Source: an uncultured Steroidobacter sp. (GTDB lineage Bacteria > Pseudomonadota > Gammaproteobacteria > Steroidobacterales > Steroidobacteraceae). Taken from it: 45,758 bases of DNA. The position numbers and the translations under genes were made by a program. The notes under the pieces are model-generated. The model was not told the origin of the DNA, did not search any database, and saw nothing but the letters and a program-made list of their open reading frames with translations. The DNA lies in contig NZ_CALFXI010000003.1 in the NCBI RefSeq assembly GCF_937958065.1, positions 1 through 45,758 of the forward strand. The letters are read 5' to 3'. This document shows, one piece after another, positions 8,705-16,593 of this stretch (within the stretch, counting starts at the first letter, position 1; the number at the start of each line of letters is the position of its first letter).

Positions 8705-9997
8705 ATGACATCACCTTCTTCCCCCAAGTCGCTGGGGCATAACACCGGGCGCAATGCGTTCGCGCTGCTGGCCTGCCGGATCGGGGCGGACCTGCTCAAC
8801 TTTCTGCTGTTCCTGGTCGTGTCCCGGCGCTTCGGCCCGGAGGGCATGGGCGAGTATGGCTACGCTTTCGCGCTGGCCGGCCTGGTGTATTACTCGGCGA
8901 CCCTCGGCATCGATGAATACGGCGTACGCGAGTACTTGCGTCAGCCCGCCGAGCGCCGCCCGACGTTGATTTCAAATCTGCTCGGCGCGCAGCTCTGCAT
9001 CGCCATCGTCGTGATGCTCGTGTTGCTCGGGTATCTGTGGATGACGCATCCCGAGCCCCACATGCTGCTGATCATTGGCTCGATGACCCTTTATCAGCTG
9101 GGCGCGGCGTTCTCGGCGACCCTGTTCGTGCCGGCGATGGCCGAACAGCAGATGCTGCCGCCGGCGTTCATCAACCTGCTGGGCCGGGGCTTCGCGTTCG
9201 TCGTCACCGGCCTGTTGATCTGGAGCTTCGACTGGTCATTGCACGCCGCCTCGATGGCGTTCGCCTGCGGCGGCGTGCTGATGCTGGCGCTGGCCTTGCG
9301 CTCGGCCGCTTCGTTCCGGGCGCGGCTGTGGCCCAATCTGCGCACAGACAACGTGCTCCAGGGCACGCGCAGGTTGTGGTCGTTCGCCGCGGTGGGGCTG
9401 TTGGGGCAGCTGTTGAATCGAATCGGCGTGATCGCGCTGGCGCTGCAAGTGGGGGACGCGGCCGCCGGTATCTATACGACCGGGCTCAAACTGGTCGAAG
9501 TGGCCTGTCTGCCGCTCGTTTTCATCGGCGTGGCCGCCTATCCGCGCTTGTGCCAGGCATTCGCGGAGCCGGTGGGATTTCAACGACTGACCCGTCAGGG
9601 GCTGGTCATCGGCATGGCGCTCGCGGCGGTTCTCGCCCTGGCGATGTATCTGCTGGTGCCGCCGTTGCTGGTGCCGGTGCTCGGCGAGCGATTCGCCGGC
9701 GCTGAACCGATCATCGCGGCCATGGCCGCCATCGTGCTCGCGCAAGGCGTGGAGATCGTGCTCGGCCGACTGATGCTGGCAGCGAATTTGAATGTGGCGC
9801 GCGCGGTGCGGATCACTTTGGGCACCCTGGTCTGCATCCTGCTGACGGTTGGCTTTACACCTTTGTTTGGAATCCACGCCACCATCGGGGCGCTGGTGGC
9901 TTCGTATCTGCTGGTGGATTTCCTCTATTTCGGCAACCTGTTCGGCACGCTGCGCCGGAGAACGCTCCGGACCCACCTGAAGCTGGGCTCGACATGA
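8705..9997 (+). CDS. Polysaccharide/oligosaccharide flippase (Wzx/MATE-like)
   Basis: A very hydrophobic protein of 430 residues with about a dozen predicted membrane helices, of the lipid-linked oligosaccharide flippase type. The family feature is the N-terminal segment GRNAFALLACRIGADLLNFLLF followed by VVSRRFGPEGMGEYGYAFALA, where the RFGPEGMGEY stretch resembles the R.lG...fG.y motif of these exporters. It would move an undecaprenyl-linked glycan across the inner membrane. The start is uncertain: ATG 8705 (used here) or in-frame ATG 8666, which adds 13 polar residues. Its stop overlaps the next gene's ATG (ATGA), so the two are translationally coupled. The substrate cannot be told from sequence. 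Confidence 0.85.
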   Translation: MTSPSSPKSLGHNTGRNAFALLACRIGADLLNFLLFLVVSRRFGPEGMGEYGYAFALAGLVYYSATLGIDEYGVREYLRQPAERRPTLISNLLGAQLCIAIVVMLVLLGYLWMTHPEPHMLLIIGSMTLYQLGAAFSATLFVPAMAEQQMLPPAFINLLGRGFAFVVTGLLIWSFDWSLHAASMAFACGGVLMLALALRSAASFRARLWPNLRTDNVLQGTRRLWSFAAVGLLGQLLNRIGVIALALQVGDAAAGIYTTGLKLVEVACLPLVFIGVAAYPRLCQAFAEPVGFQRLTRQGLVIGMALAAVLALAMYLLVPPLLVPVLGERFAGAEPIIAAMAAIVLAQGVEIVLGRLMLAANLNVARAVRITLGTLVCILLTVGFTPLFGIHATIGALVASYLLVDFLYFGNLFGTLRRRTLRTHLKLGST

Positions 9998-10830
9998 AAC
10001 AGTGGACCAAGGTGCTGTTGAAACGACTCAGTCGCGCCGCGCGACCCTATCTGCAATCGTCGGGGCTGCTGCAGGTTTCCGGCGTCTACAACCATTCGGC
10101 CATGGTGTGGCAGCCGGGCGCGGGAAAGATCGTGGTGCTGGCGCCTCACATGGACGATGAAACGATTGGCTGCGGTGGAACGTTGGTCCTGCATGCACGA
10201 CGCGGAGCGCAGATCACAGTGGTGTTTCTCACGGATGGGCGCAACGGGAGCAGTGAGGTAAACACTTTGTACGGCGAGGAGCGCGAGCGCAGACAGCGGG
10301 AGCTCATCGACTTGCGAACTACTGAAGCACGGGCGGCACTCCACCGACTCGGGGTCCATCGGATGATTTGTCTGGATGCGGAGGATGGCGCGCTCGACAA
10401 ATGCGACTGGGTGGCGCAGGAGCTGCGCGACGTATTGCTGAGACAGCAGCCGGACCTGGTGTACCTGCCGTTCTACCTGGAAGAGCATCCGGATCATCGG
10501 GCCGCGAGCCGGGTCCTGTTGGATGCGGTGGCCGGCACGTCACTGCAGTTCCAATGCATGGGTTACGAGGTGTGGACGCCGTTGTTCCCGAACTGTCTGG
10601 TGCGGATCGACGCCACGGTGGAGATCAAGAAACAGGCGCTGCAGGAATATGCCAGCCAGCTCGCACAGTGCGACTACCTGCATGCCAGCATCGGCTTGAA
10701 TGCACACCGCTCGGCGGGGCTGATCAATCCCCCCGGCTCTCGAGGCGGCTATGCCGAAGCGTTCTACGCGACGTCATTGCCGCAATATCGCGAGCTATTC
10801 ACGGCTTACCGCGGCTCGAGCACGGGATGA
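9994..10830 (+). CDS. PIG-L/LmbE-family deacetylase
   Basis: A zinc-dependent de-N-acetylase of the LmbE/PIG-L fold, 278 residues. The metal-binding signature is APHMDDETIGCGGT near residues 49-62, a variant of the usual PHPDDE with Met in place of Pro. The downstream family motif EEHPDHRAASRVL gives the third metal histidine. Such enzymes deacetylate GlcNAc-type sugars on lipid carriers or glycans. Coupled to the flippase by an ATGA overlap and followed 10 bases later by a glycosyltransferase, it probably edits the exported glycan. The exact substrate is unknown. Confidence 0.88.
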   Translation: MKQWTKVLLKRLSRAARPYLQSSGLLQVSGVYNHSAMVWQPGAGKIVVLAPHMDDETIGCGGTLVLHARRGAQITVVFLTDGRNGSSEVNTLYGEERERRQRELIDLRTTEARAALHRLGVHRMICLDAEDGALDKCDWVAQELRDVLLRQQPDLVYLPFYLEEHPDHRAASRVLLDAVAGTSLQFQCMGYEVWTPLFPNCLVRIDATVEIKKQALQEYASQLAQCDYLHASIGLNAHRSAGLINPPGSRGGYAEAFYATSLPQYRELFTAYRGSSTG

Positions 10831-10840
10831 GTGGCATGCC

Positions 10841-11944
10841 ATGCGCTTAGGGATCATGTTGCGTCACTTCGATCAGCACGAGGGCGGGGTGAAGGTCTAC
10901 ACCCGCGAGATCGTGCACTCGCTGATCGAGCTCAATCGTCGGCATGAAATCGTGCTGTTGTTTCGCAATCGGCAGCGGCTCGGCACCTATCGGGGGGTCG
11001 ATGGCGTGCAGGAGGTGCTGCTGGAAGGCGGCTCGATTCTGTACTGGGACCAGGTCAAGGTGCCGCGCGCCGTCGACAAGCTCGGCATCGATGTGCTGTT
11101 CAATCCCAAGTACTCCATTCCACTGCGCGCGAAGTGCAAAACTTCATGGGTGTGCCACGGCATGGACTGGTACGCCATGCCGCAGGCGTCGGAGTTCCTC
11201 GATCGGCTCAGTCATCGATTTCTCGTGCCACGCTACGCCGCCAAGGCCGATGCCCTGATCTCGGTCTCCGATGTCACGACCGACCACTTGCAGAAGTACC
11301 TGCAGGTGCCGCGTGAGCGGATCCACACCATCTATTCCGGATTGAGCGAAAGTTTCCGTACGCGCCTGCCCCCGGCGCAGCTCGAACAGATCCGCCAGCG
11401 GTTCTCGTTGCCACCGCGCTTCCTGCTGTACTGTGGCGCCGTTTATCCCCCGAAGAATTTCACCCGCCTGATCCAGGCCTACGCCAGGGTCGGTCCGGCA
11501 CAGGGCGTGCCGCTGGTGATCGCCGGCGGCAGCAACCGGTACCTGTCGGAGCATGAGCTGGAGGAGCCCAAGCGTCAGAACATCACCGAGTGGGTGAGGT
11601 GGCCGGGCTGGATCGACAATAGAGATCTGCCGGCGTTCTACCAGATGGCCGAGGGCCTGCTGTTGCCCTCGCTGTACGAATCTGTCGGCATGCCCATCAT
11701 GGAAGCCATGGCATGCGGCTGTCCGGTGCTCACGTCCGATCGGTTCGGGACGAAGGAGATCTCGGGCGATGCGGCGTTGCTGGTCGACCCGGAGTCGGTG
11801 GAGGCCATCGCCGCCGGCATCGATCGTCTGCTCAACGATCGAGCGCTGCGTGCGGCCAATATCGCGGCCGGCCTGGAGCGCGCCAGCCAGTTCACGTGGA
11901 CGCATACCGCGGCTGAATTGCTGCGCGTTCTGGAAAGCCTGTAG
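10841..11944 (+). CDS. Glycosyltransferase family 4
   Basis: A GT-B fold transferase of 367 residues. The N-terminal domain begins MRLGIMLRHFDQHEGGVKVYTREI, with the Gly-rich acceptor-side loop. The C-terminal nucleotide-sugar domain has LLYCGAVYPPKNFTRLIQAY, then LLLPSLYESVGMPIMEAMACG, which carries the EX7E-type motif, and GCPVLTSDRFGTKEI. The ATG at 10841 is chosen because the MRLGIML strand starts there; the frame upstream runs through the previous gene. It completes a flippase-deacetylase-transferase trio on one transcript. The donor sugar and the final polymer are unknown. Confidence 0.9.
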   Translation: MRLGIMLRHFDQHEGGVKVYTREIVHSLIELNRRHEIVLLFRNRQRLGTYRGVDGVQEVLLEGGSILYWDQVKVPRAVDKLGIDVLFNPKYSIPLRAKCKTSWVCHGMDWYAMPQASEFLDRLSHRFLVPRYAAKADALISVSDVTTDHLQKYLQVPRERIHTIYSGLSESFRTRLPPAQLEQIRQRFSLPPRFLLYCGAVYPPKNFTRLIQAYARVGPAQGVPLVIAGGSNRYLSEHELEEPKRQNITEWVRWPGWIDNRDLPAFYQMAEGLLLPSLYESVGMPIMEAMACGCPVLTSDRFGTKEISGDAALLVDPESVEAIAAGIDRLLNDRALRAANIAAGLERASQFTWTHTAAELLRVLESL

Positions 11945-11992
11945 CATGACCCCAGCGCAGTCCTCGAACTGCGCATACCCGCGGGGGATGCC

Positions 11993-12505
11993 ATGCGCGT
12001 GCTGGAAACCGACAGACTGGTGTTGCGGCGTCTGACGCTGGACGACGCTCAATTCATTCTCAGACTGGTCAACGAGCCCGCCTGGCTGCGCTACATCGGC
12101 GACAAGCACGTGCGCAACCTGGACGATGCACGCAACTATCTGCGAACCGGGCCCCTGGACATGTACCAGCGGTTCGGCTTCGGCATGTTCCTGGTCGAGC
12201 TGAAGAGCACCGGCGAAGCGATCGGCTCGTGCGGCCTGCTCAAGCGCGACACCTTGCCCGATCCTGACATCGGTTACGCGTTCCTGCCGGAGCATTGGGG
12301 CAAAGGGTACGCGCTGGAAGCGGCCGCCGCCGTGCTCAAGTACGGCCATCGCGAGCATCGCCTGCCGCGCATTCTCGCCATCACGTCCCCGGACAACGAG
12401 CGCTCCATCCAGGTCTTGCAGAAGTGCGGCATGCACTTCCAGCGCTTCATCGAAATGGCGGAACGCGATCAGGTGAAGCTGTTCGCGCTGGAGTTCGTTG
12501 GCTGA
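11993..12505 (+). CDS. GNAT-family N-acetyltransferase (RimJ/RimL-like)
   Basis: The 170 residues open with the RimJ/RimL-type pattern LETDRLVLRRLTLDDAQFIL and contain the acetyl-CoA loop in FLPEHWGKGYALEAAAAVL, followed by ITSPDNERSIQVLQKCGM. Enzymes of this type acetylate ribosomal-protein N-termini, small amines or sugar amines. It lies 48 bases after the glycosyltransferase and 17 bases before the kinase gene, so it may acylate a glycan in this block, but a stand-alone role is just as possible. Confidence 0.85.
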   Translation: MRVLETDRLVLRRLTLDDAQFILRLVNEPAWLRYIGDKHVRNLDDARNYLRTGPLDMYQRFGFGMFLVELKSTGEAIGSCGLLKRDTLPDPDIGYAFLPEHWGKGYALEAAAAVLKYGHREHRLPRILAITSPDNERSIQVLQKCGMHFQRFIEMAERDQVKLFALEFVG

Positions 12506-12522
12506 CCCAGCCCTCCAGCAGC

Positions 12523-15114
12523 ATGTCGACCGAAGCCATCTTTCCCAAGCTCCGTATTGGATCGCGCCTGGGGCCTTACCGCCTGATCGAGCTGATCGGG
12601 CGTGGCGGCATGGGAGAGGTGTACCAGGCGGAGCGCGCCGACGATCACTATCACTCGCGCGTCGCGATCAAGCTGGTGCGCGTCGATCACGATGCGTCCC
12701 GGGTCGCCTGGCGGTTCCGGTCCGAGCGCCAGATCCTGGCCCAGCTGGAACATCCCAACATCGCGCGTCTGATCGATGGCGGTGCGACCGAGGAAGGCGT
12801 GCCCTATCTGGTCATGGAGCTGATCGCCGGTCAGCCCATCGACGTGTATTGCGAACAGCGCCAGCTCAGCATCGAGCAGCGGGTGCGCCTGTTCCTGCAG
12901 GTGTGCGCGGCGGTCAGCTTCGCGCACCAGCGCCTGGTCGTGCACCGGGATCTGAAGCCGGGCAACATCCTGGTCACGGCCGAAGGCACGGTGAAGCTGC
13001 TGGACTTCGGTATCGCCAAGCTGCTCGAGACCGAGCCGGCGACCGCGCCCTCCGATATGACGGCGACTCACGTACGCGTAATGACGCTGGAGTACGCGAG
13101 CCCGGAACAGGTGCGCGGCGATCCCATCACCACGGCCAGCGATGTGTATTCGCTGGGCGTGGTGCTGTATCGGCTGTTGACGGGCCGCAGCCCCTATCGT
13201 GAGGACAACGCGGCCGAGCGGGCCGTCGAGATTCTCAGCGATTCGCCGCTGAGCAAGCCGAGCACGGCCGTGAATGAAACGCGGGTGCGCACCTCGGCAG
13301 GCGAATCGACGCCGCAAGCGCAATTCGCCCGCAAGCGGGCCCGGCGCGCCTTGCAGGGTGATCTCGACAACGTGCTGCTCATGGCGTTGCGCAAGGAGCC
13401 CGAGCGCCGCTACGTCAGCGTCGATCAGTTCGCCGCAGACTTGCGCAACTATCTCGATGGCATGCCGGTGCAAGCGCGCGGCGATTCGTTCCGATACCGC
13501 ACTACCAAGTTCATCAGTCGCCACAGATATGCGGTGACGGCCGCGTCGTTGGGTGTGCTCGCGCTCGTGGCGGGGATCGTGACTACGACCTGGCAGGCTC
13601 GCATCGCAGCCGAGCAGACGCGCATCGCTCAGGAGGAGGTCAGAAAGACGCGCGCAGTGCAGTCGTTCATGACCGCGCTGTTCGAAAAGAACACTCGCTT
13701 GCAGCCGGATGCGCTCAAGGCCCGGAACATGCCTGTGTACGAGCTGCTGGTGGCGGCCGGTGACAAAGTCCTGCACGAGTTCACGGACACGCCGGCGGTA
13801 CGCATGGAAGTCATGAACACGGTCGCCACCCTGTTGATCGATATCAACGAGTTCGACCGTGCCGGCACGTTGTATCGGGAGTCGGTGAAGATCGCACGCG
13901 AGCTGCATCTCACCAACAGCGACGCGTACGTCGAAGCGTTGATTGGGGTCGCGTTCTCCGGCCGATTGCTGGGCCGGGGCGAGGAGGCGGCCGAAGCGCG
14001 CGAGGAGGCATTGCGGGTGCTCGATGCGCGCAACGATCGAACGTCGTTGCTGCGGGCCCGCGCCCTCGGCACGACGATCGCACAGTTCTCCGCCGATCCC
14101 CGGCGGGAGATCGAGCTCATGAGCGCGGCCGTGGAGCTGTTCAAGACGCGTTATCCGAAAGATCCGGGCTATTTCAACTCGGTGTTCGCGCTCGGTCAGC
14201 TGCACCGGACCCAGGGCGACATGCATGCCGCCGTCAAGGATTTCCGGGCCGCGAGCGAAGTGTTTCAACGATCGGGGCTGCAGGCTTACAGCGATCTGGG
14301 CTCGAGCTATGCGTGGGCGGCCTTCTGCGAGATGCAGCTTGGCTGGGTCGACGATGCGTTGAGGAATTACGAGAAGGGCATCAAGCTGCTGCGTGAGCAT
14401 GCCGGCGACGTTTCGATCTATACGCGCATTCATCTGGGCCTGTACGGCCGGGCCCTGCACCAGGCGGGCAGGATCGAACAGGCGCACCAGTATTTCGATC
14501 TGGTGCTCACGCCCGAGCACGTCGCCAATCCGACGGCGGTGGAGTTCGACACCGCGGTCTACAAGGCGCACGGCTTGCTGGACGAAGGACGTCCCGCGCA
14601 GGCGCTGGCTGTGCTCGAACCGTACCTCGGTAACTGGTATGAATTCGGCAAGCGTTTCGTGCCCAATGGCGTTCATTACTTCGCCCTGCGTGCCCGGGCA
14701 TTGGCCTTGCAGGGCAAGGTCGAGGCTGCCAGAGCCGAGCTGAAGCACGTCGCCGAGCTACCGACGTTCTATGGCGTGCCGGCGCAGAAGTCGGATTCCT
14801 ATCTCGCTGCAGTCATCAATGTCGCGCTCGCCGACAACGATTTGCCCACGGCTCGCGGTGCGTTGGCGCAGCGTGGTCCGCTGGACGTTCCCGCAGAATT
14901 CGATTACGACTTCCTGCAGCTGGCCGTCGACAGTGCGCATCTGAAGCGCCGCATGGGCGATCTCAACGGCGCCATCGAGCTCACCGACGCGGCACTCGCT
15001 CACCTGGAGCAGCACGGTGGCAAGAGCAACTTCGCTGTCATCCGGCGCGAGCTGCAACGGGCGCGCGCTGAAGCGCGGGCCGCGCTTGATCAAGCCGGGC
15101 GCGGCAGCCAATAA
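12523..15114 (+). CDS. Membrane-anchored Ser/Thr protein kinase with TPR-like C-terminal domain
   Basis: An 863-residue Hanks-type kinase. The kinase domain has the glycine loop LIGRGGMGEVYQAER, catalytic lysine K50 in VAIKLV, HRDLKPGNI at 141-149, DFG at 161-163 and the APE-like ASPEQVRGD. A region of about 60 residues rich in charge follows, then one membrane helix near residues 337-357 (YAVTAASLGVLALVAGIV), a short coiled segment, and about 480 residues of helical TPR-like repeats on the far, presumably periplasmic, side. The layout suggests a receptor kinase whose repeat domain senses a ligand or partner. ATG 12523 is chosen because the frame above it overlaps the acetyltransferase. The target is unknown; the neighbouring Hpt protein is a candidate partner only by position. 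Confidence 0.92.
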   Translation: MSTEAIFPKLRIGSRLGPYRLIELIGRGGMGEVYQAERADDHYHSRVAIKLVRVDHDASRVAWRFRSERQILAQLEHPNIARLIDGGATEEGVPYLVMELIAGQPIDVYCEQRQLSIEQRVRLFLQVCAAVSFAHQRLVVHRDLKPGNILVTAEGTVKLLDFGIAKLLETEPATAPSDMTATHVRVMTLEYASPEQVRGDPITTASDVYSLGVVLYRLLTGRSPYREDNAAERAVEILSDSPLSKPSTAVNETRVRTSAGESTPQAQFARKRARRALQGDLDNVLLMALRKEPERRYVSVDQFAADLRNYLDGMPVQARGDSFRYRTTKFISRHRYAVTAASLGVLALVAGIVTTTWQARIAAEQTRIAQEEVRKTRAVQSFMTALFEKNTRLQPDALKARNMPVYELLVAAGDKVLHEFTDTPAVRMEVMNTVATLLIDINEFDRAGTLYRESVKIARELHLTNSDAYVEALIGVAFSGRLLGRGEEAAEAREEALRVLDARNDRTSLLRARALGTTIAQFSADPRREIELMSAAVELFKTRYPKDPGYFNSVFALGQLHRTQGDMHAAVKDFRAASEVFQRSGLQAYSDLGSSYAWAAFCEMQLGWVDDALRNYEKGIKLLREHAGDVSIYTRIHLGLYGRALHQAGRIEQAHQYFDLVLTPEHVANPTAVEFDTAVYKAHGLLDEGRPAQALAVLEPYLGNWYEFGKRFVPNGVHYFALRARALALQGKVEAARAELKHVAELPTFYGVPAQKSDSYLAAVINVALADNDLPTARGALAQRGPLDVPAEFDYDFLQLAVDSAHLKRRMGDLNGAIELTDAALAHLEQHGGKSNFAVIRRELQRARAEARAALDQAGRGSQ

Positions 15115-15186
15115 GTAACGTCCAGGATGGCGTCCGCCGCGCGTTGCGATTTTGCTGGCGGTTTCTGCTGGCGATTTGTCAACGCG

Positions 15187-15525
15187 ATGAACAATGCTCC
15201 CGTGCTCGACCGAGCTCATTTGCTCCAACTGACCGATGGCGACGCGGAGTTCGAGCAAGAGTTGCTGAATACCTACCACGCCAGCGCCAGCGGCATCCTC
15301 GAACGACTCGGGGCGGCGTTGCAGGCGGGCGAAGTGGCCGAGGTCGTTCGCGAGGCGCATGCGCTCAAGGGCGCCAGCCTCAATGTCGGCGCGATTGCAT
15401 TGGGCCAATGCGCCGGCGCCATCGAAAAGGCGGCGCGCGCCGACGACCTGGCGCTCGCCCGGAACGAAGCCGGCCAGCTCGATGCGCTCCAGGCGGCGCT
15501 GTGGGCGGAGCTCGATCGGCCGTAG
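15187..15525 (+). CDS. Stand-alone Hpt (histidine phosphotransfer) protein
   Basis: The 112 residues form one Hpt domain, an all-helical relay that passes phosphate between receiver domains. The phospho-histidine is in the motif VREAHALKGASLNVGAI. The start is uncertain. ATG 15187 gives a compact domain, while ATG 15127 would add 20 Cys/Trp/Phe-rich residues without an obvious role. No receiver or hybrid kinase is adjacent; the nearest REC-containing kinase gene is the hybrid kinase at 28887. Its place just after a Ser/Thr kinase gene is unusual. Confidence 0.85.
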   Translation: MNNAPVLDRAHLLQLTDGDAEFEQELLNTYHASASGILERLGAALQAGEVAEVVREAHALKGASLNVGAIALGQCAGAIEKAARADDLALARNEAGQLDALQAALWAELDRP

Positions 15526-15595
15526 CCGCAGAACGTTAACCCGTTCGCAAAAGCTCGCGCTGCTGTCGGTGCTACCCGGGCGATTCGAGGGCCGC

Positions 15596-15611
15596 TGGCA
15601 CGCATCCTGCT
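15596..15611 (+). promoter_or_regulatory. Strong candidate sigma-54 promoter upstream of the DUF2802 gene
   Basis: TGGCACG-CATC-CTGCT, against the consensus TGGCACG-N4-TTGCW: 11 of 12 defined bases match and the GG (15597) to GC (15609) spacing is exact. It ends 61 bases before the ATG at 15673. This is the best sigma-54 match seen in the window and suggests that flagellar-type control resumes after the accessory block. Confidence 0.7.
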
Positions 15612-15672
15612 CCTATCCCGTCGGGACCTGCGGCTCGCGCCAAAGGTTTGACGCCATCTGACGGGAGTCGCG

Positions 15673-16215
15673 ATGTTTGAGATTCTGCCCAATCCCTCGC
15701 TGGAGACCGTGCTGATCGCGGGCCGTGCCGTGCTGCTGATCGGCGCATTCTGGGTGTTCGCATTGGCCTTCACCCGCTGGCGTCGAGCCGACGAGCGGGA
15801 CTCGCAGGCGCTGCGGGATCAGCTCGAGCGTGCGTTCAACGAAGTGCGCAGCCTGCACGAAACCGTGACGGTGATGAGCGCCCGCATCGAAGCGATGAGC
15901 GAACGCGTCGAAACGGATTCACGTCGTCCGCAGCTGCCGGCGGTTGTCGCCACCGGGCAAGCGCGCGGCTACGACCTGGCGCTGCGCATGGCCAAGAACG
16001 GCTCGGCCGTTGAAGACCTCGTCGCGAACTGCGGTATCACTCGCCACGAAGCCGAGTTGCTGACCCGCTTGCATGCGGCGAAGTCGCAGCCGGAGGTGGC
16101 CGCTTGGCAGGCTCGCCAGCAAGTAGCTCAGCAACAACCGGTCGCGCAGGTTTCCCAACAACCGCCGCAATCGACGGGCCGCAAGCGTGGCTCGCTGTTG
16201 AGTGTGGTCGGCTAA
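15673..16215 (+). CDS. DUF2802 membrane protein of flagellar/chemotaxis loci
   Basis: A 180-residue protein with one N-terminal membrane helix (VLIAGRAVLLIGAFWVFALAF), a charged coiled-coil stretch (residues about 38-80, with heptad-like ERDSQALRDQLERAFNEVRS), and a DUF2802-type domain with YDLALRMAKNGSAVEDLVANCG and ITRHEAELLTRLHAA. The tail is Gln/Pro-rich. DUF2802 proteins regularly follow cheW in Pseudomonas-type motility clusters, but their function is unknown. A GGGAG SD stands 6 bases before the ATG, and a near-consensus sigma-54 site lies upstream. It converges on the minus-strand FlhB-like gene with a gap of 30 bases. Confidence 0.85.
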   Translation: MFEILPNPSLETVLIAGRAVLLIGAFWVFALAFTRWRRADERDSQALRDQLERAFNEVRSLHETVTVMSARIEAMSERVETDSRRPQLPAVVATGQARGYDLALRMAKNGSAVEDLVANCGITRHEAELLTRLHAAKSQPEVAAWQARQQVAQQQPVAQVSQQPPQSTGRKRGSLLSVVG

Positions 16216-16245
16216 AAGGTAGCGAACGTGGGCGGGCCGAGCCCG

Positions 16246-16593
16246 TCACCATCGCGATGGCGAATAACTGAGCGCGGGCAGTCTGGCGGTCTGTTCTTCC
16301 GGAGGGGGCGAGCTCGCTGGCGGCGGGCCCTTGCCGGCGATCGACCAGGCGAAAGCAAGTACGTGCGCGACGGCGACGTAGAGGTCTTTCGGAATCTCTC
16401 GTCCGATATCGAGTTTCGACAGCGCGCCCGCGAGCGCTGCATCTTCCTGCAGCGGCACGTTGTGCTCGCGAGCGGTCTCGATGATTTTTTCGGCGATCTC
16501 GCCGCCGCCTTTGGCGACGACCCGAGGCGCACCACCACCGTTGATGTTGTAGTGGAGCGCGACGGCGATCGGTGCGCGAGGACGTTCGTTCAT
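16246..16593 (-). CDS. FlhB C-terminal-domain-like export switch protein
   Basis: A 115-residue soluble protein resembling only the cytoplasmic domain of FlhB/YscU. It has PIAVALHYNINGGGAPRVVAKG, then GEIAEKIIETAREHNVPLQED and the ALSKLDIGREIPKDLYVAVAHVLAFAW stretch. In full FlhB the segment before this carries the self-cleaving NPTH motif; here it is absent (only RAPIAVALHYN), as in known small FlhB-like proteins beside FliK-like genes. The start ATG (16593) overlaps the stop of the FliK-like gene in an ATGA. It may modulate substrate switching or replace the cleaved FlhB fragment, as shown for FhlX-type paralogues elsewhere; the role here is inferred. Confidence 0.88.
   Translation of the reverse strand: MNERPRAPIAVALHYNINGGGAPRVVAKGGGEIAEKIIETAREHNVPLQEDAALAGALSKLDIGREIPKDLYVAVAHVLAFAWSIAGKGPPPASSPPPEEQTARLPALSYSPSRW

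Noticed and set aside
10751..10840. Longer N-terminus for the glycosyltransferase
   Set aside because: The added 30 residues overlap the deacetylase end and the GT fold begins at MRLGIML.
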